Shown in pieces: positions 18,530 to 25,630 of a stretch of DNA of 59,461 nt. Every line of letters starts with the position of its first letter. The first letter of the stretch is position 1. Origin of the DNA: a virus; the IMG/VR virus record IMGVR_UViG_3300008110_000057, positions 1-59,461 of that record; one strand, given 5' to 3'. The translations under genes were made by a program, and so were the position numbers. The notes beneath the pieces were generated by a model. The model was not told where the DNA came from. It searched no databases and saw only the letters and a program-made list of their open reading frames with translations.

Positions 18530-19286
18530 GTTTTTGTTTTTAGTTGGGTCTGCAATCAATCATTTCAACGAAGAACATATAAGTGCTTTCAAAGCAGAAG
18601 AAAGATTTCAGCAGACATTAGACACCATTCAATCTATTAGAGATAAAGCTCCTGATGCTTATATTTTAATCTATGAAGCATCAGAAACTTCAATTAAGGA
18701 AGAATACAAAGACATCTTAAGAGAAAAGTCTGATTTGTTTATGGAGTGTGGAAATGACCCATATATGAAATCTCTTTATGAAAATGTTCATAGAGACCCA
18801 GATAAGTTTACATTTGTAAAGTCTATGCTTGAGTGTAGATGTTTAGAACTTGTTCTTCATCATATGATGGAACATAATGTCTTTAGTGATGTAACCAGAG
18901 TATTCAAGTTAAGTGGTAGATATAAACTGAACGAATACTTTGATATTAATGACTATAAGACTAGATTCTTAACAAATAAGTATGTGATGAAGTATTATGA
19001 TTATGAGGAAAGATTTGAAGATATTGAAAATATTTACTCCACTCTTTATGGGTGCAAAGGAAGTATTGTAACTGGGTTGTGGTCATTTGATAGGTTCTTG
19101 TTTAATGATATTTTTAGTGTTCTTCAAAGAAGTTTTCAGTATATGGAAAGAGCAATTCAATTAACTGCTGGAATTGATATTGAGCATTCTTTCTATCATT
19201 TTATTGATAGAGATAAAATTCTAAATGTTCCAATACTTGGATTGGATTTGATTAAGGGTATGGATGGAGATAGATATTCATTATGA
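18519..19286 (+). CDS. unrecognised protein of the modification operon
   Basis: The 255-aa protein is soluble and mixed alpha/beta. It contains RVFKLSGRYKLNEYFD, somewhat like motifs in WavE-type lipopolysaccharide synthesis proteins, but too weak to assign. The junctions on both sides overlap (11 nt upstream, 4 nt downstream). A sugar-related role is inferred from the surroundings. Confidence 0.6.
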   Translation: MNYKFLFLVGSAINHFNEEHISAFKAEERFQQTLDTIQSIRDKAPDAYILIYEASETSIKEEYKDILREKSDLFMECGNDPYMKSLYENVHRDPDKFTFVKSMLECRCLELVLHHMMEHNVFSDVTRVFKLSGRYKLNEYFDINDYKTRFLTNKYVMKYYDYEERFEDIENIYSTLYGCKGSIVTGLWSFDRFLFNDIFSVLQRSFQYMERAIQLTAGIDIEHSFYHFIDRDKILNVPILGLDLIKGMDGDRYSL

Positions 19287-19987
19287 AAATCGCAATCTTC
19301 TATCATACCTTTCAATCTGGTATGAGTGCTTTTGTCTATCAATCTCAAATTCATAGGTTGTATTGTTCTGGACTGATTGATGCTGCTGATTATATTCATA
19401 TTGGCGTGAATGGTGACCAGGAAATGTTTAATGTTCCAGAAAAAGCAAAAGTTGTTTATAACAGTAACTGGAAAGAAGAAACAGAAACTCTAATTGCACT
19501 CAAGAACTTTGCATATGAAAATCCAGATTATAAGATTTTATATTTTCATATGAAAGGAACAAGTAAAGAAACTCTTGTTGCAAATTCTTGGAGATTGATG
19601 ATGGAATATTTTGTAATTGATAAATGGAAAGAGTGTGTAGAGTATCTAAATGATTATGATTGTGTTGGACAGACATTCAAACCACTAGGACCAACAATAT
19701 GGGGTGATGGATCTATTACTTCTAATGAGGGTATAAGTTGTTATTGCGGAAACTTCTGGTGGGCAAATGCATCTTATATTCAAACATTAGACCACAATTA
19801 TTTGAATACTGATTATCGTTTTGATAGAGAGTTCTGGATAGGAACCAATAAAAATGCAAAAGCAAAATCCTTTATGGAATATGGACAAGATGATTATGTT
19901 GCGGACAATCATCCAATTCCATTAAAGAAAGGTATGAGTGACTATGAACCTTATACTCATTATTTTAAAGAGGTAGAATACTTATGA
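19283..19987 (+). CDS. putative glycosyltransferase
   Basis: The 234-aa protein starts MKIAIFYHTFQSG, with KILYFHMKGTSKET, WRLMMEYFVIDKW and a late CGNFWWANASYI segment, followed by FWIG. This order of motifs is seen in uncharacterised glycosyltransferase-like proteins of cyanobacteria and phages. It overlaps both neighbours by 4 nt. The sugar and acceptor are unknown. Confidence 0.55.
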   Translation: MKIAIFYHTFQSGMSAFVYQSQIHRLYCSGLIDAADYIHIGVNGDQEMFNVPEKAKVVYNSNWKEETETLIALKNFAYENPDYKILYFHMKGTSKETLVANSWRLMMEYFVIDKWKECVEYLNDYDCVGQTFKPLGPTIWGDGSITSNEGISCYCGNFWWANASYIQTLDHNYLNTDYRFDREFWIGTNKNAKAKSFMEYGQDDYVADNHPIPLKKGMSDYEPYTHYFKEVEYL

Positions 19988-20352
19988 GACCTTGTGGAGA
20001 TTGTACTGCTTGCTGCACTTGGTTAAAAGGAAGTGCTTATGGTTATGAGTTTGGTGGTGGAAAGTCCTGTAAATTCTTATGTGAAAGTGGATGTAGTGTT
20101 CATAAGGTAAGACCAAAAGTATGCGAGGGGTATTTTTGTGCTTGGTCTCAAGAATTAATATCAGAAGAACTGAGACCTGATAAATGTGGAGTTCTTGCTT
20201 CTGTTGAAAATAATGAGAATGGTCAGTATTTAAGATTGACTTTAATGAGAAAAGAGATAAATACTGATATATTAGAATATTTTAAGGAGTGGAGTATCAA
20301 GATGAACACTCCAGTTTTGTATCTAAACAATCATATTTGGGAAGTTCTCTAA
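19984..20352 (+). CDS. CxxCxxCC (YkgJ/FliB-like) protein 2
   Basis: This 122-aa paralogue of the protein at 17016 starts MRPCGDCTACC and shares the order GGGKSCKFL, GCSVHKVRPKVC, FCAWSQELISEELRPDKC. The stop lies 1 nt before RCC1 gene 3, so this copy is directly coupled to a propeller gene. Metal binding is likely, and lysine methylation as in FliB is a possibility only. Confidence 0.75.
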   Translation: MRPCGDCTACCTWLKGSAYGYEFGGGKSCKFLCESGCSVHKVRPKVCEGYFCAWSQELISEELRPDKCGVLASVENNENGQYLRLTLMRKEINTDILEYFKEWSIKMNTPVLYLNNHIWEVL

Positions 20353-20353
20353 G

Positions 20354-21544
20354 ATGCCTACTTTTTACAACTATACGGAAGGTGGTCAAGTATATTCTTT
20401 TGATGATGTTTTTGTGCCTGCTGATGCTTTTAGGCAAGGGAACTTGTGGTCTTGGGGATATAATTATAATGGACAGCTGGGAGATAATACAAATCTAACA
20501 AGTAAACTTACTCCAGTCACAACATTTGCAGGAGGAACCAACTGGAAACAAGTTGCTGATGGAGGTAGTCATACAGCAGCAATCAAAACTGATGGAACAC
20601 TATGGACTTGGGGATATAATTATAATGGACGACTAGGAGACAATACAGGCAATACAGGATTCAATAGACGCACTCCACTCACCACATTTGCTGGTGGAAC
20701 CAATTGGAAACAAGTTTCTGCTGGATTTGTTCATACAGCAGCAATCAAGACTGATGGAACCTTATGGACTTGGGGTCGTGCTGATAGTGGGCAACTAGGA
20801 ATCAATAACACAAACCAAAGACTCACTCCAGTCACAACATTTGCAGGAGGAACCAACTGGAAACAAGTTTCTTGTGGTGGATATTTTACAGCAGCAATCA
20901 AAACTGATGGAACTTTATGGAATTGGGGACGTAATTATAATGGACAACTAGGAAACAATACAACAACTAATGGACTTACTCCAATCACCACATTTGCAGG
21001 TGGAACCAATTGGAAACAAGTTGCTTGTGGAAATAACCATACATCAGCAATCAAGACTGATGGAACTCTTTGGACTTGGGGATATAATTATAATGGGCAA
21101 CTAGGAGACCTTACATCAACCCAAAGAAACACTCCAGTCACCACATTTTTTGGAGGAACCAACTGGAAACAAGTTTCTTGTGGACAAAATTATGCAGCAG
21201 CAATCAAAACTGATGGAACTTTGTGGGGTTGGGGTGCTACTGGTTATGGGCGACTGGGAGCTGGTGAAACCTTTTTTGATTCAGTATTCATACCAATAGA
21301 AACATTTGCAGGAGGAACCAACTGGAAACAAGTTGCTTGTGGTGAATCTCACACTGCAGCAATCAAAACTGATGGAACCTTATGGACTTGGGGTGGGAAT
21401 GGTTATGGAGCACTAGGAAATAATACATCAGGAATCAATAGACTCACTCCAGTCACCACATTTGCAGGAGGAACCAACTGGAAACAAGTTTCTTGTGGAC
21501 AATATCATACAGCAGCAATCACATACATAGATGATTATCAGTAA
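20354..21544 (+). CDS. RCC1-repeat seven-bladed propeller protein 3
   Basis: This 396-aa protein has seven blades (WSWG, WTWG, WTWG, WNWG, WTWG, WGWG, WTWG) with TFAGGTNWKQV and AAIKTDGTLW between them. The N-terminal 30 residues (PTFYNYTEGGQVYSFDDVF) differ from those of the other two copies. Blade loops (for example GETFFDSVFIP in blade 6) vary while the framework is almost unchanged at the DNA level. A sulfotransferase gene follows. Confidence 0.85.
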   Translation: MPTFYNYTEGGQVYSFDDVFVPADAFRQGNLWSWGYNYNGQLGDNTNLTSKLTPVTTFAGGTNWKQVADGGSHTAAIKTDGTLWTWGYNYNGRLGDNTGNTGFNRRTPLTTFAGGTNWKQVSAGFVHTAAIKTDGTLWTWGRADSGQLGINNTNQRLTPVTTFAGGTNWKQVSCGGYFTAAIKTDGTLWNWGRNYNGQLGNNTTTNGLTPITTFAGGTNWKQVACGNNHTSAIKTDGTLWTWGYNYNGQLGDLTSTQRNTPVTTFFGGTNWKQVSCGQNYAAAIKTDGTLWGWGATGYGRLGAGETFFDSVFIPIETFAGGTNWKQVACGESHTAAIKTDGTLWTWGGNGYGALGNNTSGINRLTPVTTFAGGTNWKQVSCGQYHTAAITYIDDYQ

Positions 21545-21561
21545 AATATTATTCTTTAATT

Positions 21562-22344
21562 ATGAAAACATTATTCTTTCTTTCTGGTCTTCCAAGATCA
21601 GGTTCTACTTTACTTGGATCAATTCTTTCACAACATCCAAAACTACAAGCAACTCCAACATCACCACTTGCAGATTTGCTTTGTTGGATTGATGAAGGTT
21701 TTTCTAAACTGGATCTTCAATATACTTATGATAAGCAACAAATTCAATACAATACTTATAATTCAATTCTAGAAAACTTTTATAATCACATAGAGAAACC
21801 TTGCATACTTGACAAACATCGTGGTTGGTGCAAGAATGTACCTTCTATTGAAAAGTTTCTACATCAAACTCCAAAAATCATAGCAACCAACCGTAGAATA
21901 AGTGAAGTTCTTGCTTCTTATATTCTACTCATTCAAAGAAATAATGAAGCAGATAATTTTGTAGATGCTCATTTAAGAAGAGAAGGAAAACCAATTACAA
22001 CAGATAATCGTATTGAATGTCTTTGGAAGAATTATGTCTGCGATCCTTATGAAAGTTTGGTTTATGGATTGACACATAACAGATCAAATATTCATCTAGT
22101 AGATTATAATGATCTTACACAAAAACCAGAAAGAGAATTGAATAAGATCTATGAGTTTCTAGAAATAGAATCTCATTCACACGATCTTTCCAGCATCTTT
22201 AATACTTGTGCCGAAGAAAAAGACCACGAATGGGGTATTGATAATCTTCATCAAATTCGTTCAAAACTTCAAAGAACTTCACCACCTCCTGAAGAAGTGA
22301 TTGGTGAAGAAAACACTAAACTTTATGATAAATTTAACATATGA
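21562..22344 (+). CDS. PAPS-dependent sulfotransferase-like protein
   Basis: The 260-aa protein has the 5'-phosphosulfate-binding loop GLPRSGSTLLGSILSQHP (residues 9-26), then KPCILDKHRGWCKNVP and a 3'-phosphate-type segment IIATNRRISEVLASYI, the standard order in sulfotransferases. It would move sulfate from PAPS to a sugar or tyrosine. The location after RCC1 gene 3 and before two glycosyltransferase-like genes (ATGA overlap) suggests sulfation of a fibre glycan. The acceptor is not shown by sequence. Confidence 0.75.
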   Translation: MKTLFFLSGLPRSGSTLLGSILSQHPKLQATPTSPLADLLCWIDEGFSKLDLQYTYDKQQIQYNTYNSILENFYNHIEKPCILDKHRGWCKNVPSIEKFLHQTPKIIATNRRISEVLASYILLIQRNNEADNFVDAHLRREGKPITTDNRIECLWKNYVCDPYESLVYGLTHNRSNIHLVDYNDLTQKPERELNKIYEFLEIESHSHDLSSIFNTCAEEKDHEWGIDNLHQIRSKLQRTSPPPEEVIGEENTKLYDKFNI

Positions 22345-23027
22345 TTGAAGTATTTTTAAGACATTGTTATACATCCAAAGTTAATCTTTCAGGAGCAAAT
22401 CGTCCAGATTGGTGGGATAAAGAAAAGGTATTTGAGAATTTCAAGAATACACTCAATCCAGAAACTACCAACTATACAATCATCTTTGATGAGTGTTATG
22501 GAAAGCAAGAAGACACTTTCCTCAAAGATGAAGAGTCAATTACAATTAACTGCGGTAAAGAAAGTTCTAGTTTTTGTAAGACACTAGACCATATTCTTTC
22601 TCAAGACTTTGATAATGATACAATCATCTATTTTCTTGAAGATGATTATGTACACCGTCCAGAATGGGATAGGGCTCTCATAGATGCATTTACTCTTCCA
22701 GTTCAGTACGCAACCTTATACGACCACGGAGATAAGTATCAGGAGATGTATAAGGACTTTATGACTAAAGTTCTAGCAACAAAATATTCTCATTGGATGC
22801 CAACTCCTTCAACAACAAATACTTTTGCTGTTAAGTTTAAAACACTCAAAGAAGATAAAGAAATTCATAGACACTTCTCAACAGGATTTGAACCTTCTGC
22901 AGACCACGGTAAATTTTTAGAACTACATAAGAAAGGAAGGAATTTAATCTCAAGTATTCCTGGTTATTCTACACACTGTCATTCACAATTTTTATCCCCG
23001 TGTATTGATTGGAGCACATACTTATGA
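22341..23027 (+). CDS. GT-A-like putative glycosyltransferase
   Basis: The 228-aa protein contains FLEDDYVHRPEWDRAL (about residues 98-113), a DxD-like acidic motif after hydrophobic strand TIIYFL, as in GT-A enzymes. A later HFSTGFEPSADHG and a histidine-rich end (STHCHSQFLSP) are unassigned. ATGA overlaps on both sides show tight coupling to the sulfotransferase and the GT2-methyltransferase. Confidence 0.6.
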   Translation: MIEVFLRHCYTSKVNLSGANRPDWWDKEKVFENFKNTLNPETTNYTIIFDECYGKQEDTFLKDEESITINCGKESSSFCKTLDHILSQDFDNDTIIYFLEDDYVHRPEWDRALIDAFTLPVQYATLYDHGDKYQEMYKDFMTKVLATKYSHWMPTPSTTNTFAVKFKTLKEDKEIHRHFSTGFEPSADHGKFLELHKKGRNLISSIPGYSTHCHSQFLSPCIDWSTYL

Positions 23028-24559
23028 AAGTTACACTATACGCAATTGCAAAGAACGAAGAAAAGAATATTGAAAAGTTTCTCAAGAATGCAGAGAAGTT
23101 TGATGATGTAGTTGTAGTTGATACTGGAAGCACAGATGATACAGTTCAACTACTGAAGGATGCTGGTATTAAAGTTTATGAGCATTCACAAACTCGTGAA
23201 GAGTTTGATTTTTCAGTTGCAAGAAATCAGGCACTTTCTTATGTAGAAACTGATTGGGCATTTGCACTTGATTTTAATGAGGATGTTTCTGAGTTTCATC
23301 CAGAAGGTTTTGGTGTGATTGCTGGTGAATTTACCACATTCAGACATTTGAGATATGATGATAATGGTGGTGATGAACCAGTTCAGTCTAATGAAGTTCA
23401 TACTCGTCTTCATAGAACCAAGAATTATACTTGGGTGAATGCTGTTCACGAAGTTCCAAACTTTATTCCAACAGAAGAATATCTGAATGAAGTTTGTGTA
23501 GATACTACCATTAAGATTACTAAGAAAATTAATAAGACTGTAGATAAGGAATTATTCTACTTTAATATTTGTGAAAGAGAGCATAAAAAAAATCCTACTG
23601 ACTGGTATTGGATTTGGTTTATTTTCAATCATTATTATAATGTCCAAAATGCACAAAAAGCACTTGAATATGGTCAAGAGTTTCTAAACGTATCTAAACC
23701 TTACTTTGATAGTTTTAGAATTCTTGCTTTTATTCGCTGCAGTCAAATTCTACTGAATACGGGTGATATGCAACGAGGAATGAATTATGCATTCCACGCA
23801 GTTAGTGAAGGAATGAATATGGGAGGTTCTCATTTATCTCAAGCATTTGGATATTTGTTTGAACTTTCTAAGAGATTGAATAATCCCAATCTTACAATTT
23901 TTGCAACTGGATTCAATCCAGATATGCTTTCATCACCAGAAAGACTTAGTGCAATTGATAAACTATTCTTAACCAATCTTGAAGATATTCCTTCTTGCTG
24001 GAGAGGTCATCGTAGATTTGCTGAATGGTTGGTAACGCAAGTCAATCCAGAAGTAACTGTGGATCTTGGAGTTGATTGGGGATTCTCAACTTTCTGTTTT
24101 GCAATGCCTCGTATTGGGCAAGTTTATGGTGTTGATACTTTTGAAGGAGATCAATTTACTGGTGGAAATCACGGTTCTTATGAGTATGTTCTCAATAAGC
24201 AAGAGAAGTTGTTTATGAAAGATAATGTGACTTTCATCAAAGGACTTTTTGATGAGGTTGCAAAGACTTGGGATAAGCAAATAGACATCTTACATATTGA
24301 TGGTGATCACGCTTATGAATCAGTAAAGCACGATTATGAAACTTGGAGTCCGTTTGTAAAAGAAAATGGTGTGATACTATTCCACGATACTTGTATTGAA
24401 GAACTGAATGGAAATCAATATGGTGTGAAGAAATTTTTTGATGAACTGGATCTTCCAAAAGTAACCTTTACTCATACTTTTGGTCTTGGAGTTGCCTCTA
24501 AAAACAAAGATCTGATTGAGTTTATTCAGAATAACTTTGATTTAAATAATCCACTATGA
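23024..24559 (+). CDS. GT2 glycosyltransferase-TPR-methyltransferase fusion
   Basis: The 511-aa protein starts at ATG 23024 inside an ATGA overlap; a TTG 15 nt earlier is less likely. Residues 1-100 are a family-2 glycosyltransferase core (AIAKNEEKNIEKFL, VVDTGSTDDT, DFNEDV). The middle is helical and TPR-like. From about residue 335 a Methyltransf_24-type Rossmann domain follows (VDLGVDWGFSTF, VYGVDTFEGD, ILHIDGDHAYESVKHD). The fusion suggests a sugar added and then O-methylated by one chain. It overlaps the DUF6165 gene by 4 nt. Confidence 0.8.
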   Translation: MKVTLYAIAKNEEKNIEKFLKNAEKFDDVVVVDTGSTDDTVQLLKDAGIKVYEHSQTREEFDFSVARNQALSYVETDWAFALDFNEDVSEFHPEGFGVIAGEFTTFRHLRYDDNGGDEPVQSNEVHTRLHRTKNYTWVNAVHEVPNFIPTEEYLNEVCVDTTIKITKKINKTVDKELFYFNICEREHKKNPTDWYWIWFIFNHYYNVQNAQKALEYGQEFLNVSKPYFDSFRILAFIRCSQILLNTGDMQRGMNYAFHAVSEGMNMGGSHLSQAFGYLFELSKRLNNPNLTIFATGFNPDMLSSPERLSAIDKLFLTNLEDIPSCWRGHRRFAEWLVTQVNPEVTVDLGVDWGFSTFCFAMPRIGQVYGVDTFEGDQFTGGNHGSYEYVLNKQEKLFMKDNVTFIKGLFDEVAKTWDKQIDILHIDGDHAYESVKHDYETWSPFVKENGVILFHDTCIEELNGNQYGVKKFFDELDLPKVTFTHTFGLGVASKNKDLIEFIQNNFDLNNPL

Positions 24560-24912
24560 AAGTAGTAGTTCCTATATCAGTTGGAGAACTTTTAGATAAG
24601 ATTACTATCTTAGAAATAAAATCTATGTTCACTAACAACGAATATGTTTTGAAAGAGTTAGCAGATCTCAATTTAATTAAAAGTTGTCTAACTCAATATA
24701 CTTTAGGGTATGAAGTCCAACTCAAAAAAGTGAATGAAAAACTTTGGAAAATAGAAGATAGACTCAGAGAAAAGGAAAAATTACAACACTTTGATGAAGA
24801 GTTTATTGAACTTGCTCGCAGTGTTTATATCACTAATGATGAAAGAGCAAAGATTAAAAAAGAAGTCAATGAGTTATGTAATTCTGATTATAGAGAAGTA
24901 AAGGTATACTAA
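24556..24912 (+). CDS. DUF6165 family protein
   Basis: The 118-aa protein begins VVVPISVGELLDKITILEIK, the signature of DUF6165, followed by long charged helices. Members are often found beside glycosyltransferases; function is unknown. It ends the modification operon, and a late promoter overlaps its final codons. Confidence 0.7.
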   Translation: MKVVVPISVGELLDKITILEIKSMFTNNEYVLKELADLNLIKSCLTQYTLGYEVQLKKVNEKLWKIEDRLREKEKLQHFDEEFIELARSVYITNDERAKIKKEVNELCNSDYREVKVY

Positions 24913-24915
24913 ATA
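24908..24915 (+). promoter_or_regulatory. late promoter ACTAAATA
   Basis: ACTAAATA overlaps the end of the DUF6165 gene and lies 20 nt upstream of the structural gene at 24936. Confidence 0.65.
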
Positions 24916-24935
24916 CTTAAAAGTTCTTAAGACAG

Positions 24936-25271
24936 ATGGCAGTTGCTGAAATTACGAATATTGTAATCGATAAAGGAACTGATTTTGAAGCAACCTTTAA
25001 TCTTTATGACCCGGACCAATCTCAAACATATTTGACGGGTCTTACAACAACTTATGCAAGTATTCGTAAGTATCCTGAAGCAACTTCATATGAAGAGTTT
25101 TCCAAGACTATTACTGCAGCAACCGGAACTATTTTATTAAGACTCACTGCACAACAAACTGCAAATCTTAAGGCAGGAAGAAATTATTTTGATGTCATTT
25201 TAACAATTGATGGAAAGAAAACGAAGGTAATTAAAGGTACTGCAATTGTAGAAGAGAGTGTATCCCTATGA
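24936..25271 (+). CDS. small virion structural protein
   Basis: The 111-aa protein is beta-rich (EITNIVIDKGTDFEATF, then TTYASIRKYPEA and KTKVIKGTAIV). This type recurs in cyanomyovirus fibre loci as a virion protein. It overlaps the next gene by 4 nt and is under a late promoter. It may be a small tail- or fibre-attached domain; the exact position is unknown. Confidence 0.7.
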   Translation: MAVAEITNIVIDKGTDFEATFNLYDPDQSQTYLTGLTTTYASIRKYPEATSYEEFSKTITAATGTILLRLTAQQTANLKAGRNYFDVILTIDGKKTKVIKGTAIVEESVSL

Positions 25272-25594
25272 CATATAAAGTTACCTTTTCTTCTGGTAAT
25301 AATTATTCAGTCAAATCTTCACAACCAATCAATCCAAAAGTTTCTATCAGTTATGGAATTCAAATTATGCCACAGAATTTAGATGAACTTACGGATGTAG
25401 AAATTAGTGGTAATAATGATAAGTATGTGTTGATGTATGATGCTGCATCGGGAAAATGGAGAGATGTAAATCCGGATGAAGTTCTTTCTGCTGCAACAAA
25501 TGAACCTAATCAACCAGGATTGCCTGCCGACTTTGAAAATCAATTGGATATTGATTTAGACAATAAAATTGATCTTGATGCAGGTACTTTCTAG
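25268..25594 (+). CDS. small virion-associated protein
   Basis: The 108-aa protein contains LDELTDVEISGNNDKYVLMYDAASGKW, of which the part after DVEI resembles the short beta-turn repeats that begin many phage fibre segments. The end LDLDNKIDLDAGTF echoes the end of the 749-aa fibre at 25631 (ITIDAGTF). It is coupled to the gene upstream by an ATGA overlap. Confidence 0.7.
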   Translation: MTYKVTFSSGNNYSVKSSQPINPKVSISYGIQIMPQNLDELTDVEISGNNDKYVLMYDAASGKWRDVNPDEVLSAATNEPNQPGLPADFENQLDIDLDNKIDLDAGTF

Positions 25595-25598
25595 TTAA

Positions 25599-25606
25599 AC
25601 TAAATA
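25599..25606 (+). promoter_or_regulatory. late promoter ACTAAATA
   Basis: ACTAAATA lies 24 nt upstream of the fibre gene at 25631. Confidence 0.7.
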
Positions 25607-25630
25607 ACTAAAAGTAAATAGCATAAAGAA

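Larger units (their letters stand above)
12580..21530 (+). repeat. dispersed RCC1 blade repeats in three genes
   Basis: About 150-nt units occur 21 times in three clusters (12580-13670, 14500-15610, 20430-21530). Conserved blocks such as gcaggaggaaccaactgg and gcaatcaaaactgatgg are identical or nearly so across genes, offering many targets for homologous exchange. Confidence 0.8.

Noticed and set aside
12490-21544. Diversity-generating retroelement
   Set aside because: No reverse transcriptase, template repeat or accessory gene is visible; loop differences are not concentrated at adenines as far as can be seen by eye.
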